Below are positions 22,425 through 31,971 of a DNA stretch of 45,370 nucleotides, piece after piece. The stretch's first letter is position 1. The number at the start of each line of letters is the position of its first letter. The notes under the pieces were generated by a model, which was not told the origin of the DNA, made no database searches, and saw nothing but the letters and a program-made list of their open reading frames with translations. The DNA is from Pseudomonadota bacterium (lineage in GTDB: Bacteria; Pseudomonadota; Alphaproteobacteria; Rhizobiales; Beijerinckiaceae). The stretch lies in contig JAEXGT010000103.1 in assembly GCA_023450615.1 (NCBI GenBank), forward strand, positions 1 to 45,370. Reading direction: 5' to 3'. A program made the position numbers and the translations under genes.

Positions 22425-24325
22425 CGCCGGGCCTCTTTGCCGGGGAGCTTGTTCCAGTGGAGCTCATCGACTCGGTAGATGCCGATCATGGCCGTGGGCT
22501 CCCAGCTGTAGAGGGCTTTCGCGGGCAGCCCTTCCAGCCCGTTGCGGTTGACGATGGGTTGCAGAGCGCCCGCCACGGTGCCGATGATCCATTGGTTCTC
22601 GGCATGGTTGAGCAGCATCTCTTTCCAGGCCTGCGCCTGCACGGCTTCGTCGCCTGTGTCCATCCATGTGCCGTAAAGCTCCAACAGGCGCTTCGCTTCG
22701 GGCAGATCCACCGGCTCGCCGTTCGCACCCTTCGTTTCGACGTATTGTCCCCATTTCGGCCAGGCATAGTTGTCTTGGCGCATGGGAGCGAGCTCCGTCG
22801 GCGGCATGATGGCGGTGGGAATGGCGTTGTCGAAGCCGGGGGCGGCAACCATCACGGTGAGGCCCGAGAAGGAGCGGTTGCGCAGGACGGTGCGGTCCTG
22901 CGGTTTCACGAAGAGACGCACGCCGATCTCGCGCCAGAACTCGCCGATGAGCGTCAGCCCATCCACCACGAGGCTGCTCTCGCCGTCGGTCTCGACGATG
23001 ATCTCCAGCTCGCGCCCGTCGGGCAAGAGGCGAAAGCCCGCGCCGTTGCGCTTGGTCAGACCGATCTCGTCGAGAAGCCGCGAGGCCTGTGCCGGATCGT
23101 ATTGGGCATAGAGCGTGCGCAGGTCTTCGGAGAAGAGGGGGCTTTCCGGAACCACCGTGTTGTTGCCCTCCGTGCCGAGGCCGAAGAGCAAAGCGTTGTT
23201 CAGGGTCTTGCGGTCGATGCCGAGCGACAGGGCGCGGCGGAAACGGACGTCGCGGTTCAGCTGGCGCCAGACAGGATCGATGGTGTTGAGATTGGGATAA
23301 AGCGCCAGTTCGGTGCCGCGCGCATAGGGCCAGAGCAGGGTCTTGTAGCCATGCATCTTCTCGCCTTCCTTCAGCACCGGAATGTCGCTCATGGAAAGGC
23401 CGCGGAACAGGAGATCCGTTTCGCCCGCATTGGCTTTCGCCGCGAACAGACCGGGGGCGGAGACATCCATGATGATGCGGTCGACATAAGGAAGCTGATG
23501 CCCCTCCCGGTCGATGCGGTGATAATAGGGGTTGCGTTCGAAGATGAAGCGATTGGCCGGCGCCGCATTCATCACGTGCCAGGGCATGAGGGTCGGCAGA
23601 TCCGGGTTCGTCTGCTCCTTCATGTCGTCCATGCGGTTGTGAAGGGAGGCCCAGGATTTCAGCTTCTGCTGCTTGGCCTTCTCTTCCAGGGCGGATTTGT
23701 CCGCATAGGTCCCATGAAACTGCTTGAGGTATTTCGAGGCCCTGTAAATGCCAGGATCGAGCGGCCCCGCGAGCTGCGGCAGGAAGCGCGGGTTGGGCTT
23801 GTCCCAGCTGTAGCGGATCGTGCGCTCGTCGATCACCTCGAAGCGCGGAGGCTTTCCGTCCACCAGCATGAACTCGGGCGGACCGGCGGGCGAAAGTTCC
23901 TTGTTGAGCGCGATGTCTTCCCAGTAATAACGGAAGTCCTCAGCCGTGAAGGGCGTGCCGTCCGACCAGCGGTGATTGGCGCGCAGCCTGAAGGTGAAAA
24001 CCTGATCGTTCTGGTTCTCGTATGTCTCGAGCAAGTCGGGCTGAAGCTGGAGGTGCCTGTCGTAGCCTACGAGGCGCGTATAGGCATAGGTCGAGATGTA
24101 GCGGATATCGCGGGCGCGGGGCACGAGGGTCACGATCTCGCCGCCGGGCTGGCCCACGCTATCGACCACGAGGGGAGGCGATGGAATGCGCTCCGCGATG
24201 GGCGGGAGCGGCTTCTGCGCTTTTTCGAAGAATGGCGTTTCCCGAAGCTCCAGGGCTCCGACAGGCAGTGCGAGAAAGCTGTATGCGAGAAGCAGAACGA
24301 GAGGCTTGAGCAGGCGAGCGATCAT
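22421..24325 (-). CDS. Periplasmic peptide-binding protein, family 5 (YejA-like)
   Basis: 634 residues, the long form typical of YejA rather than DppA (~535). A signal peptide is visible (LVLLLAYSFLALPVGA, cleavage near residue 24). Family-5 features include WSDGTPFTAEDFRYYWEDI and RRALSLGIDRKTLNN. The YejA group binds oligopeptides or peptide-nucleotide compounds such as microcin C in enterobacteria; the real ligand here is unknown. It is the third component in a cassette ordered ATPase, binding protein, permease, permease, each joined by a four-base overlap. Confidence 0.92.
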   Translation of the reverse strand: MIARLLKPLVLLLAYSFLALPVGALELRETPFFEKAQKPLPPIAERIPSPPLVVDSVGQPGGEIVTLVPRARDIRYISTYAYTRLVGYDRHLQLQPDLLETYENQNDQVFTFRLRANHRWSDGTPFTAEDFRYYWEDIALNKELSPAGPPEFMLVDGKPPRFEVIDERTIRYSWDKPNPRFLPQLAGPLDPGIYRASKYLKQFHGTYADKSALEEKAKQQKLKSWASLHNRMDDMKEQTNPDLPTLMPWHVMNAAPANRFIFERNPYYHRIDREGHQLPYVDRIIMDVSAPGLFAAKANAGETDLLFRGLSMSDIPVLKEGEKMHGYKTLLWPYARGTELALYPNLNTIDPVWRQLNRDVRFRRALSLGIDRKTLNNALLFGLGTEGNNTVVPESPLFSEDLRTLYAQYDPAQASRLLDEIGLTKRNGAGFRLLPDGRELEIIVETDGESSLVVDGLTLIGEFWREIGVRLFVKPQDRTVLRNRSFSGLTVMVAAPGFDNAIPTAIMPPTELAPMRQDNYAWPKWGQYVETKGANGEPVDLPEAKRLLELYGTWMDTGDEAVQAQAWKEMLLNHAENQWIIGTVAGALQPIVNRNGLEGLPAKALYSWEPTAMIGIYRVDELHWNKLPGKEARR

Positions 24326-26190
24326 TCCGCGGCCTCCTTCACCATGGCGCGCCCCAGGCGGATCTTGTGGCCAGGCTCGATCTCCTGCATCACGCCGAAC
24401 TCGCCGTCAGGAATGCGGAAGGGCTCGGGCCATTCGGCGGGGTTGGAAAACCGGTCGGCGCGCAGCTTCGCGAAATCGAGGGGCCGGTCGAGATCCGGGT
24501 CCGGCACCGCGGCGAGAAGCGCCTGCGTGTAGGGATGCACGGGGTTGCGGAAGAGCGAGGATTTCGGCGCTTCCTCGACGATGTAGCCCCGGCACATCAC
24601 GGCGATGGTGTCGGCGATGTAATCCACCACCGCGAGGTTGTGCGACACGAAGAGATAGGAAAGCCCCAGGGCCGCTTGCAGATCCTTCAGCAGGTTGAGA
24701 ACCTGCGCCTGCACGGAGACATCGAGGGCGGAGACAGGCTCGTCGCACAGCAGCACACGGGGTTCCAAAGCCAGGGCGCGCGCGATGCCGAGGCGCTGAC
24801 GCTGTCCGCCCGAGAAGGAATGCGGATAGCGGCGCAGCGCACGCTGGTCGAGTCCCACCATGTCGAGGAGCTGTTTCACGCGCGCGTAGCGCTCGTCAGG
24901 GGTACCGATATTGTGGATGCGCAGAGGTTCGGTGAGGATTTCATAGACCGTCATGCGCGGATTGAGCGATGAGAACGGGTCTTGGAAGATGAACTGCACG
25001 GAGCGGCGATAGGCCGTCAGGTCCTCGCCTTCGATCTCATGAACGTCCTTCGGCCTCGTACCGTCGTCGAACAGCACGCGGCCCGCATCGGGCTTGAGCG
25101 CGCGCATGATCATCTTCGACACGGTGGTTTTGCCGCATCCGGATTCGCCTACGAGGCCAAGCGTCTTGCCCACAGGCAGGGCGAGGTCGACCTCGTTCAC
25201 GGCGCGAACGAATCTCGGCTTGCCGAAGAAACGGCCCGAGCGCAGCCTGAAGCATTTCGTCAGACCCTCGGCCTTGAGGATCGGTCCTTGGGGTTGAATG
25301 CGTTCGGGCGCATGGGCGTGGGCAAGCGTCGCGCTCTTCACCTCGCGGATCGGCGTGAGGCGCTCGTTCTCACCCATGGCGAAACGCGGCACGGCGCGCA
25401 TGAGCGCCTGGAGATAGGGATGCTGCGGCTTGCGGAAGATATCCTCCCGCGAGCCCGCCTCCATGACCCGGCCGCGATACATGACCACGACTTCATCGGC
25501 AATGTTGGCCACCACGCCGAGATCGTGGGTGATCAGCAGCACCGACATGCCGGTCTCGGCCTGAAGCTCCTTGATGAGGTCGAGGATCTGGGCCTGCGTC
25601 GTCACGTCGAGGGCAGTGGTCGGCTCGTCGGCGATCAGGAGGGCGGGACGCGTGATCAGCGCCATGGCGATCATGGCGCGCTGACGCAGACCGCCTGAAA
25701 GTTCGAAGGGAAAGGTGCGCAGGGCGCGCTTCGGATCGGGGAAGCCTACGCGCGCCAGCACTTCCTGGGTGCGTTGCAGCGCTTTGGCCTTCGTCACGTC
25801 CGCATGGATCAGGAGCGCCTCGGAAATCTGGTCGCCGATGGTGTGCAGCGGCGAGAGCGAGGTCATCGGCTCCTGGAAGATCATGGCGATGCGCCCGCCG
25901 CGAAGCTGGTGCATGGCGTCGCCCTCGGGCTTGAGGGCGGCGATGTCGACGGGCGCCTGCAGGTTCGGATCGTTGAAGACGATAGAGCCGCCGGCGATCC
26001 GCGCCTTCTTCGGCAGGATCTGGAGAATGGCCTGCGCGGTCACCGATTTGCCGGAGCCGGATTCACCTACAAGCGCCACCGTCCTGCCCTTCGGAATGTC
26101 GAAGGTCAGGCCGTCCACCGCCCGGAAATCCCCGGTATCGGTATGGAAATCGACCGTCAGCTGACGGATCGACAGGAGCGGCGCTTCCAT
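24322..26190 (-). CDS. Duplicated ABC ATPase (DppD-DppF fusion, YejF-like)
   Basis: 622 residues with two complete nucleotide-binding domains. First: Walker A GESGSGKS, signature LSGGLRQR, Walker B LLIADEPTTALD. Second: GESGCGKT, FSGGQRQR, VLLCDEPVSALD. All catalytic residues are present, so both sites should hydrolyse ATP to power import. The C-terminus of each half has the oligopeptide-transport extension (HPYLQALMRAVP and HPYTQALLAAVP). Start ATG 26190 was chosen because GGAG lies six bases upstream; an earlier ATG at 26223, overlapping the stop of the preceding gene, would add 11 residues and couple translation. Confidence 0.93.
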   Translation of the reverse strand: MEAPLLSIRQLTVDFHTDTGDFRAVDGLTFDIPKGRTVALVGESGSGKSVTAQAILQILPKKARIAGGSIVFNDPNLQAPVDIAALKPEGDAMHQLRGGRIAMIFQEPMTSLSPLHTIGDQISEALLIHADVTKAKALQRTQEVLARVGFPDPKRALRTFPFELSGGLRQRAMIAMALITRPALLIADEPTTALDVTTQAQILDLIKELQAETGMSVLLITHDLGVVANIADEVVVMYRGRVMEAGSREDIFRKPQHPYLQALMRAVPRFAMGENERLTPIREVKSATLAHAHAPERIQPQGPILKAEGLTKCFRLRSGRFFGKPRFVRAVNEVDLALPVGKTLGLVGESGCGKTTVSKMIMRALKPDAGRVLFDDGTRPKDVHEIEGEDLTAYRRSVQFIFQDPFSSLNPRMTVYEILTEPLRIHNIGTPDERYARVKQLLDMVGLDQRALRRYPHSFSGGQRQRLGIARALALEPRVLLCDEPVSALDVSVQAQVLNLLKDLQAALGLSYLFVSHNLAVVDYIADTIAVMCRGYIVEEAPKSSLFRNPVHPYTQALLAAVPDPDLDRPLDFAKLRADRFSNPAEWPEPFRIPDGEFGVMQEIEPGHKIRLGRAMVKEAAE

Positions 26191-26222
26191 AGGCTTCTCC
26201 AATAGGCCCTCATCATAACGCA

Positions 26223-28148
26223 TCAGGCCAAGGTTGTGATCCTGTTTCTTGGCGAAAACACCTCAGTAGGATCGAGGATCGGAACTTCCTTGGCAACGAG
26301 GCGCGCCATCAGTTCCTCGCAGAACGACCAGATGGCGTCATCATGCACCAGATGATGCGTCAGGAGGCCGATCGGTTCCTCACCGTCGGCCTCGCCTGCG
26401 ATCCTGCGCTCGATGGTGGCGGCAAGGTTGGCGATGATGGAAGTCGGATCGGTCAGGCTTCGCGTGCCATGCCAGTCGATGGGGTCGATATGGGCATTGA
26501 CCTGCAACAGCCCCTCGGACGGGAAGGCGGCCTTGCGGTCGTTGAAGGCCGAGAGGGCCGCAAAGCCCAGGCGAGGCAGGTGCAGCGCCAGTTCGGGCGT
26601 AATCCGGTTCCAGGGTGGGACGAAGACAGGGAGGAGCTTCGGGCCGAGCCGCTCGCGAGCGACACGAAGCGCCAGTTCCGCTTCCTCTGTCATCGTCGTG
26701 ATGGAGCGGTGCATCCCGAACTCGGCCTTTTTCTCACTGGCAGGCGCATGGTTGGCATGCGACCAGCCATGAACGAGAGCAAAGACTGAATCCTCGTTCC
26801 GCAGCCGCGCGGCGAGCGAAGGCTCAATGGCCTGGGGAATGGCGGCGAGCGCAACGCCTGCCTTCACGCGATGGCTCAAGTCAAGCAGGCGCTCAAGTTG
26901 GGGCGTGTCCGCCACCACATCGTCATCGCGCCACCAGAACCGGATGGGGCAGCCGCGATCCTTGGCATGGTCGAGCGCCTGGACAACTGCGGACCAGTCC
27001 AACCGGCGGTGAAGGGCGGGCCGGGTGGGCGTGAGGTTCTCTGCGATGGCAACCGTCCGGCGGGCTCCATCGAGTTCGACAGGAGGAGAGGCCGATTTCA
27101 GGCGTGACAGGCTGTGCCGCACGGCCTCGGCGAGGCTTTGAGGGGAAAGCTCTGCCTCAGACACGATCTCGGCGAGGCCGAGGGCCTTCAGGCGCTCCGC
27201 GCGCAGGCGCTGCTCGGTTTCGTGACCGGCCTCGAACGGCACGAGAACCGCTCTCACGCCGCTGCGCAGAAGATCGACGGCGGTGTTGTAGCCAGCCTGG
27301 CTGATGGAGAGTTCGGCTCGTGCCAGAAGCGCGCGGAAATCGGGCCGAGCCCGCTCGATGGTCACATGGGACGGCGCGTTGTCGCGCAGCGCCAGGAAAT
27401 CCGCCTCCGCGACGCCGCGCCCGATCAGGATGCGCCAGGGCTTGTCCGTGATCTCCCGTGCGGCTGCGAGGGCCGCGCGATAAAGCGGCAGGCTCGCCGC
27501 GCTCGATCCGCCGGAGACGAGAATGCCTTCACGCTCTCCCTGTTCCAAGGTTTCCGGGTTTTCATCCACGTAACCGGTGTAGCGGATGAGCGGGCGGATG
27601 CGCTCGTCCATGGGCCACGTGGCCTCAAGCGGCACGATCTTCGGATCGCCGTGAACGAGGATCGCGTCATAGCTTGCGAGGATGCGCGCATGCGTCTCCT
27701 CGATGCGATCCGGTTTCGAAGGGGAGGCGAGAATGTCACGGATCGAGCACAGAACGAGCGGGCGCGGATTCTGCCTTTTCGCTTCGTCGAGAAGCAACGC
27801 GAACTCATCCGCCAGCACGCGGCGGCCGAAGGGAAAGAGTTCGGTGATGACGATGTCGGGGCGGAAACGCCTCAACGTATCGAGAAGAAGAATGCGCCTG
27901 TCTGCCAAGCGAAAATTGTGGACCGGAGCGCCGTCCTCGTCGAGCAGCGTCTTGAAGTCGGTTCCGATGATGCGCACCGGCGGCAATTGAACGAAGGCGA
28001 TGTTGTCGAGCCCCGCCGGTTGAAGAGGGCCGCCTCCCGAAACCAAGGTAACCGCATGCCCGGCCTCTGAGAAAGCGCGCGCGAGCGCGGCGGCGCGGGT
28101 GAGATGGCCTGCTCCAAGCAGATGCGTGACAACGATCAGGACCCGCAA
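26223..28148 (-). CDS. Glycosyltransferase fused to a polysaccharide-deacetylase-like domain
   Basis: 641 residues. Residues 1 to ~365 are a GT-B glycosyltransferase of the MurG-like predicted group: RVLIVVTHLLGAGHLTRAAA at the N-terminus and the donor-site helix SQAGYNTAVDLLRSGVRAV. Residues ~390-641 resemble a NodB/polysaccharide deacetylase fold: FWWRDDDVVADTPQLERLL carries a possible metal Asp pair, VHGWSHANHAP a possible metal-binding histidine motif, and LTHHLVHDD a late histidine. It could add a sugar and remove an acetyl group, or act on one product in two steps (inference). The start is TTG 28148, supported by GGAG seven bases upstream; it overlaps the preceding gene by 13 bases. Confidence 0.82.
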   Translation of the reverse strand: MRVLIVVTHLLGAGHLTRAAALARAFSEAGHAVTLVSGGGPLQPAGLDNIAFVQLPPVRIIGTDFKTLLDEDGAPVHNFRLADRRILLLDTLRRFRPDIVITELFPFGRRVLADEFALLLDEAKRQNPRPLVLCSIRDILASPSKPDRIEETHARILASYDAILVHGDPKIVPLEATWPMDERIRPLIRYTGYVDENPETLEQGEREGILVSGGSSAASLPLYRAALAAAREITDKPWRILIGRGVAEADFLALRDNAPSHVTIERARPDFRALLARAELSISQAGYNTAVDLLRSGVRAVLVPFEAGHETEQRLRAERLKALGLAEIVSEAELSPQSLAEAVRHSLSRLKSASPPVELDGARRTVAIAENLTPTRPALHRRLDWSAVVQALDHAKDRGCPIRFWWRDDDVVADTPQLERLLDLSHRVKAGVALAAIPQAIEPSLAARLRNEDSVFALVHGWSHANHAPASEKKAEFGMHRSITTMTEEAELALRVARERLGPKLLPVFVPPWNRITPELALHLPRLGFAALSAFNDRKAAFPSEGLLQVNAHIDPIDWHGTRSLTDPTSIIANLAATIERRIAGEADGEEPIGLLTHHLVHDDAIWSFCEELMARLVAKEVPILDPTEVFSPRNRITTLA

Positions 28149-29272
28149 TCTGGTGCTCCCTCTGACAGCGACGACAAAGCCTCGCGCAGGCGCAATCCGG
28201 CATTGTCGAGATTGCGTTGCCCGCTCACGAAACGCTGCGCATTCCGGCCGAACTCCTGAAGCCGCTCGGGATGCACGAGCAGGTTCCGTATTCCATCCGC
28301 GAAAGCGGCACCGTCTCCGGGCGGGATCAGCAGGCCCGTCTCTTCCGGCTTAACCACGCTGGCGACACCGCCGAAATGCCCGGCGATGACGGCGCAGCCG
28401 AAGAGCTGCGCTTCAAGGAAGACCATGCCGTAGGCTTCATTGACCGCAGGCCAGACGAACAGGTCCGCCCCTCGATAAAGAGCCGCGAGATCGCTGCGGC
28501 TTTCGATCGCCCCATGGAAGCATATGCGATCCCTGAAGGGCGCAAACAGGTGTTCGATGCTGGCGCGCGCCTCGCCATCGCCGACGATGTCGAGCGTCCA
28601 GGGCAGATCCGCGATGCGCTCAAGCGCGCTTGCAAGAATGCGATAGGAGGCGAGCTTGTCGCCGTCGCGCATCATGGCGACGGTGAGAAGGCGTGAGGTT
28701 TCCGGTGTCTGCTTAGGAGAGGGGCTGGGCCATTCCTCCGCGTCGATGAAGGGCGGCAGGTCTATCAGCCGTTGGCGGGATGGGCGGCCGCGCTCCAGTG
28801 CGACGCGGTCCTTCGCCGTCATCACGAGGATGGCATTCGCGGAATCGAGGGCTTTCTCCGCGCCTTCGTGTCCCAGGGCCCATGGTCCCTTAGCGCGCTT
28901 GGCCGCCCGCGAGCCTTCGGCGATCACGTAGGGAATCTTCAGGGCCGTGCTGACTTGCGGGCCGATCCAGTCCGGGGCCTTGTAATAGACGTGATAGGTG
29001 AACCACAGGCAGGGCCGGTCTTCCTGCCGCATCGCCGAATAATGCGCGATGAGGCGGGAGGCCTCGACAAGGGATTGCCGTTTGAGGTTTTCCTGAACCT
29101 GCCTGTCGCCGTTCTTGTCGAGACTGCGCAACTCGCTTGCAAGCTGCGGCTTGAAGCCCGCGCGGTCGAGCGCCTTCATGAGAAGGCGCGCCATGGTGCG
29201 GTCGCCCGACGGGAGAGGGTGGTTCGGGCTCTTCAGCGGGGCATAGAACGCAACAGGCTTCTTGGCGGTCAC
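28136..29272 (-). CDS. Glycosyltransferase family 4
   Basis: 378 residues, GT-B fold, cytoplasmic. The C-terminal half holds the nucleotide-sugar site with the retaining GT4 E-x7-E-type pattern in VNEAYGMVFLEAQLFGCAV, preceded by VGDGEARASIEHLF. The frame is open far upstream inside the neighbouring gene, but the protein starts at GTG 29272, where GTGA overlaps the stop of the upstream glycosyltransferase by four bases. Sugar and acceptor are unknown. It sits third in the glycan operon. Confidence 0.88.
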   Translation of the reverse strand: MTAKKPVAFYAPLKSPNHPLPSGDRTMARLLMKALDRAGFKPQLASELRSLDKNGDRQVQENLKRQSLVEASRLIAHYSAMRQEDRPCLWFTYHVYYKAPDWIGPQVSTALKIPYVIAEGSRAAKRAKGPWALGHEGAEKALDSANAILVMTAKDRVALERGRPSRQRLIDLPPFIDAEEWPSPSPKQTPETSRLLTVAMMRDGDKLASYRILASALERIADLPWTLDIVGDGEARASIEHLFAPFRDRICFHGAIESRSDLAALYRGADLFVWPAVNEAYGMVFLEAQLFGCAVIAGHFGGVASVVKPEETGLLIPPGDGAAFADGIRNLLVHPERLQEFGRNAQRFVSGQRNLDNAGLRLREALSSLSEGAPDCGS

Positions 29273-30540
29273 ACGGGCTCCGGCTGGTTGGGCTGGCCGC
29301 CGCCGAGCGCGCGGAAACGCGAGGTCAGCATGTCGATGCCGCCTTCCATCGAGAAGTCGCGACGCAGGCGGCTGTAGGCTGCCTTGCCCAACGCCTTGCG
29401 CTGCTCCGGCTCGCGGGCAAGCAGATTGAGGGCGTTCGACAGGGCCTCCCAATCCCCGGGGGGAACGAGCCTGCCTTCCTGTCCGTCGCGAATGAATTCT
29501 GGAATCCCGGCGAAGTCCGTGGCGATGATCGCAAGCTCCTGGCTCGCCGCTTCCATGATCACGTTCGGCAATCCGTCCCGGTCGCCGGAGGCTGCTTTCT
29601 TGGAGGGCAGCACGAAGAGATCGGCCTCGCGCAGCAAGGCGACGATGTCGGGCTGCGCTTTCGATCCAAGGAAGGCGACCTTGTCGGCGAGGCCGGCCTG
29701 TTGCGCCTGTTTCTTGAGACTGGCGAGAAGCTCGCCGCCGCCTACATGCGCGAAGCGCCAATGCAGATCGCTCGGAAGCGCCGCAAGCGCCTGGATCAGA
29801 TCGCCGTAACCTTTCTTCGCGACCGCGCGTCCCACGGAAACGATCCGTATCGGGTCCATGGGATTGGCGCCGTCGCGCGCCGGGCGGCTCTCCGGCGGCG
29901 GGGGAAAGCGCGAAAGGTCGAGGCCGTGATAGGCAAGGGTCATCCGCTCCGGCGTCGACAAGGCCCGCAGGTGCTCCGCGCCGTGGGCGGTGCAGGTCAC
30001 GCCCCACAAGGCTTCCCGCATCTTCTCGCGCTTCTCCCAGTCAGGCGTGGTCCAGATATCCTTGGCATGGGCCGAGAAGGACCAGGTGCGGCCGGTGAGC
30101 AGCGCCGCGTAGCGCACCACCGAGGCAGGCGTGTGGAGGTAATGAACGTGCAGGTGCTTCACGTCGGCGGGCAATTCCCGCGCCATGACGAAAGCCTGCC
30201 CCAAGCGCCGCACGCGGTTCGCCGTGAGATCCCGCTTCAGGTCCCTCCAGAAGGCTTTGACGGTCGCGCCGAACCCTTTCTGTCCAAGGCTCCAGCAGGC
30301 GCCCTTGAGGACGCGCAGGGGCTCCTCGTAGAGATATTCGGGAAGATAGGCGACCCGCGCCCTGATCTTCTTGTTCATGGGGTGAATGGCCCGCTCCGTC
30401 GGATGGCGGAGAGACCAGATTTCGAGATCGAGCCCGCGTTCTTCGAGCGCCAGGATCTCCTGTGCGATGAATGTCTCGGACAGGCGCGGATAGCCTTTCA
30501 CGACAATGGCGATCCGCCAGGCATCAGGAGAAGGGAGCAT
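29269..30540 (-). CDS. Glycosyltransferase family 4
   Basis: 423 residues. The N-terminal acceptor domain starts RIAIVVKGYPRLSETFIAQE, the pattern of exopolysaccharide GT4 enzymes (WcaL/AmsK-like). The donor domain has IVSVGRAVAKKGYGDLIQAL and DGLPNVIMEAASQELAI with the E-x7-E motif. It retains anomeric configuration when transferring a sugar from a nucleotide donor. It starts eight bases after the upstream glycosyltransferase and overlaps the next by four, so it is firmly in the operon. Confidence 0.9.
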   Translation of the reverse strand: MLPSPDAWRIAIVVKGYPRLSETFIAQEILALEERGLDLEIWSLRHPTERAIHPMNKKIRARVAYLPEYLYEEPLRVLKGACWSLGQKGFGATVKAFWRDLKRDLTANRVRRLGQAFVMARELPADVKHLHVHYLHTPASVVRYAALLTGRTWSFSAHAKDIWTTPDWEKREKMREALWGVTCTAHGAEHLRALSTPERMTLAYHGLDLSRFPPPPESRPARDGANPMDPIRIVSVGRAVAKKGYGDLIQALAALPSDLHWRFAHVGGGELLASLKKQAQQAGLADKVAFLGSKAQPDIVALLREADLFVLPSKKAASGDRDGLPNVIMEAASQELAIIATDFAGIPEFIRDGQEGRLVPPGDWEALSNALNLLAREPEQRKALGKAAYSRLRRDFSMEGGIDMLTSRFRALGGGQPNQPEPV

Positions 30541-30548
30541 CGGAAATG

Positions 30549-31826
30549 TTACTCGGCCGCCTGACGATAGGCAGGCGTGAACTGGGTGGCAGGCTTGATG
30601 AGAGCCTTAAGCCGCTCCTGCACCCGGTCAAGTCCGTCGAGAAGGCCGGGCACGGTCACCTCGGAGGGACGCGGCTGCGAGGAGAGGGCCTTCAGGGCCG
30701 CCGCCATGCGTTCCGGCGCGCGCGGTTCATCGCGGTCGCTCAACATGCGCACGAGGCCGAGACGCTCCGCTTCGATGGCGCGGATGAATTGCTCAAGCCG
30801 CGGCTTCGTGCGCGGCACGATGAGGGTGCGCTTGTCGAACGACAGTACCTCGCAGAACGTGTTGTATCCGCCCATGGCCACGATGGCGTCGGCCTTCTTC
30901 ATGAGCCGCTCGATCTTGGTGTCGAAGGACATGACATCGAGCTTCGGCTGCCTTGCGATGCGCTCCACGAAGGCATGGCGCTTGTCGCGGTCGATGAAGG
31001 GGCCGAAGAGAATGAGGGCGGGCTGCTCCAGGGTCGGATCTGCCTCATAGGCCGAGATCACCCAGTCGATGAGATCGTCGCCGTCCCCGCCGCCGCCGGT
31101 GGTGACGAGAATGAAGGGCTGCTTGGTGATCTTCGGATATTTGGTCAGCGAGGGCGTTGGCGGCATCTCGCGGCGCAGATAGCCGGTATAGGTGATGCGG
31201 CTTTCCACCTCCGGCGGCAGGTCGAAGGCCTGGAGCGGCTGATGCACATCCTTCAGGCCATAGACCCAGATCTCGTCGTAGTAGCGGATCAGCGCTTCCC
31301 GCGCTCCCTTGCGCTCCCATTCCGGAACGAGCAGGGCGGGTTCATCCATCACGTCGCGGATGCCGAGCACGAGCTGGCAACCGATGGCCTGCAGATAATC
31401 GAGGGCGGGGACCACTTCGCCGCGAAAGCCGGTCGGCTCCTTGTCCACGATGAACACGTCCGGCTGGAAAGCCTTCGCGGTCTGGAGAATGAGCGCCTGA
31501 CGCAGGCCGACCGCCTCGTCCAGGCTCACATTGAGGTTGAGGGTGCGGTAATCGCCGTCCGGAAGCTTGGTAACGCCGGGAATGCGGATGTAGTCGACCC
31601 CGCTGCCGAACTCGAAATTGCCGATCACCGGCGAGCCCGAGATGATGATCACCGAAGCGTCGGCATGGGCGCCGACGATGGCATTGGCGAGAGCCCGCGA
31701 GCGGCGCAGATGCCCCAAGCCGAATGTGTCGTGGCTGTAGATCAGAACGCGGGGGCCTCGGGCAGGACCGGGCCAGATCGCGTGCGGAGACGGGTTTTTG
31801 TTCGCAATGGTCGCCAGATCCGCCAT
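30549..31826 (-). CDS. MurG-like predicted glycosyltransferase (COG4671 type)
   Basis: 425 residues. The N-terminal signature VLIYSHDTFGLGHLRRSRAL and the donor-site region AIVAMGGYNTFCEVLSFDKR are typical of the COG4671 predicted glycosyltransferases, which share the MurG/GT28 fold. Start ATG 31826 was chosen over ATG 31832 and 31916 because AAGGGG sits seven bases upstream. First gene of an eight-gene operon running to 20248. Its promoter should lie in the 145 bases shared with the divergent ABC-like gene. Sugar donor unknown. Confidence 0.87.
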   Translation of the reverse strand: MADLATIANKNPSPHAIWPGPARGPRVLIYSHDTFGLGHLRRSRALANAIVGAHADASVIIISGSPVIGNFEFGSGVDYIRIPGVTKLPDGDYRTLNLNVSLDEAVGLRQALILQTAKAFQPDVFIVDKEPTGFRGEVVPALDYLQAIGCQLVLGIRDVMDEPALLVPEWERKGAREALIRYYDEIWVYGLKDVHQPLQAFDLPPEVESRITYTGYLRREMPPTPSLTKYPKITKQPFILVTTGGGGDGDDLIDWVISAYEADPTLEQPALILFGPFIDRDKRHAFVERIARQPKLDVMSFDTKIERLMKKADAIVAMGGYNTFCEVLSFDKRTLIVPRTKPRLEQFIRAIEAERLGLVRMLSDRDEPRAPERMAAALKALSSQPRPSEVTVPGLLDGLDRVQERLKALIKPATQFTPAYRQAAE

Positions 31827-31971
31827 CCGCATGCCCCTTGGTCGGAGGGCGCGTCGGTTGACGACGCGTCTACCGTCTCTACCTGTTCTCAAGCCCCCAC
31901 CGATCAGATAATGCATGATCGGAGATGGGAAAGAGGTTCTCTTCAGAATTGAAGGTTATAACTCTACGGCA

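Noticed and set aside
22457..24532. 691-residue open frame antisense to the binding-protein gene
   Set aside because: Shadow of a clear family-5 binding protein with typical high-GC composition.
28136..30007. 623-residue version of the GT4 protein
   Set aside because: The first 245 residues are an out-of-frame shadow of the upstream glycosyltransferase; the true start is GTG 29272.
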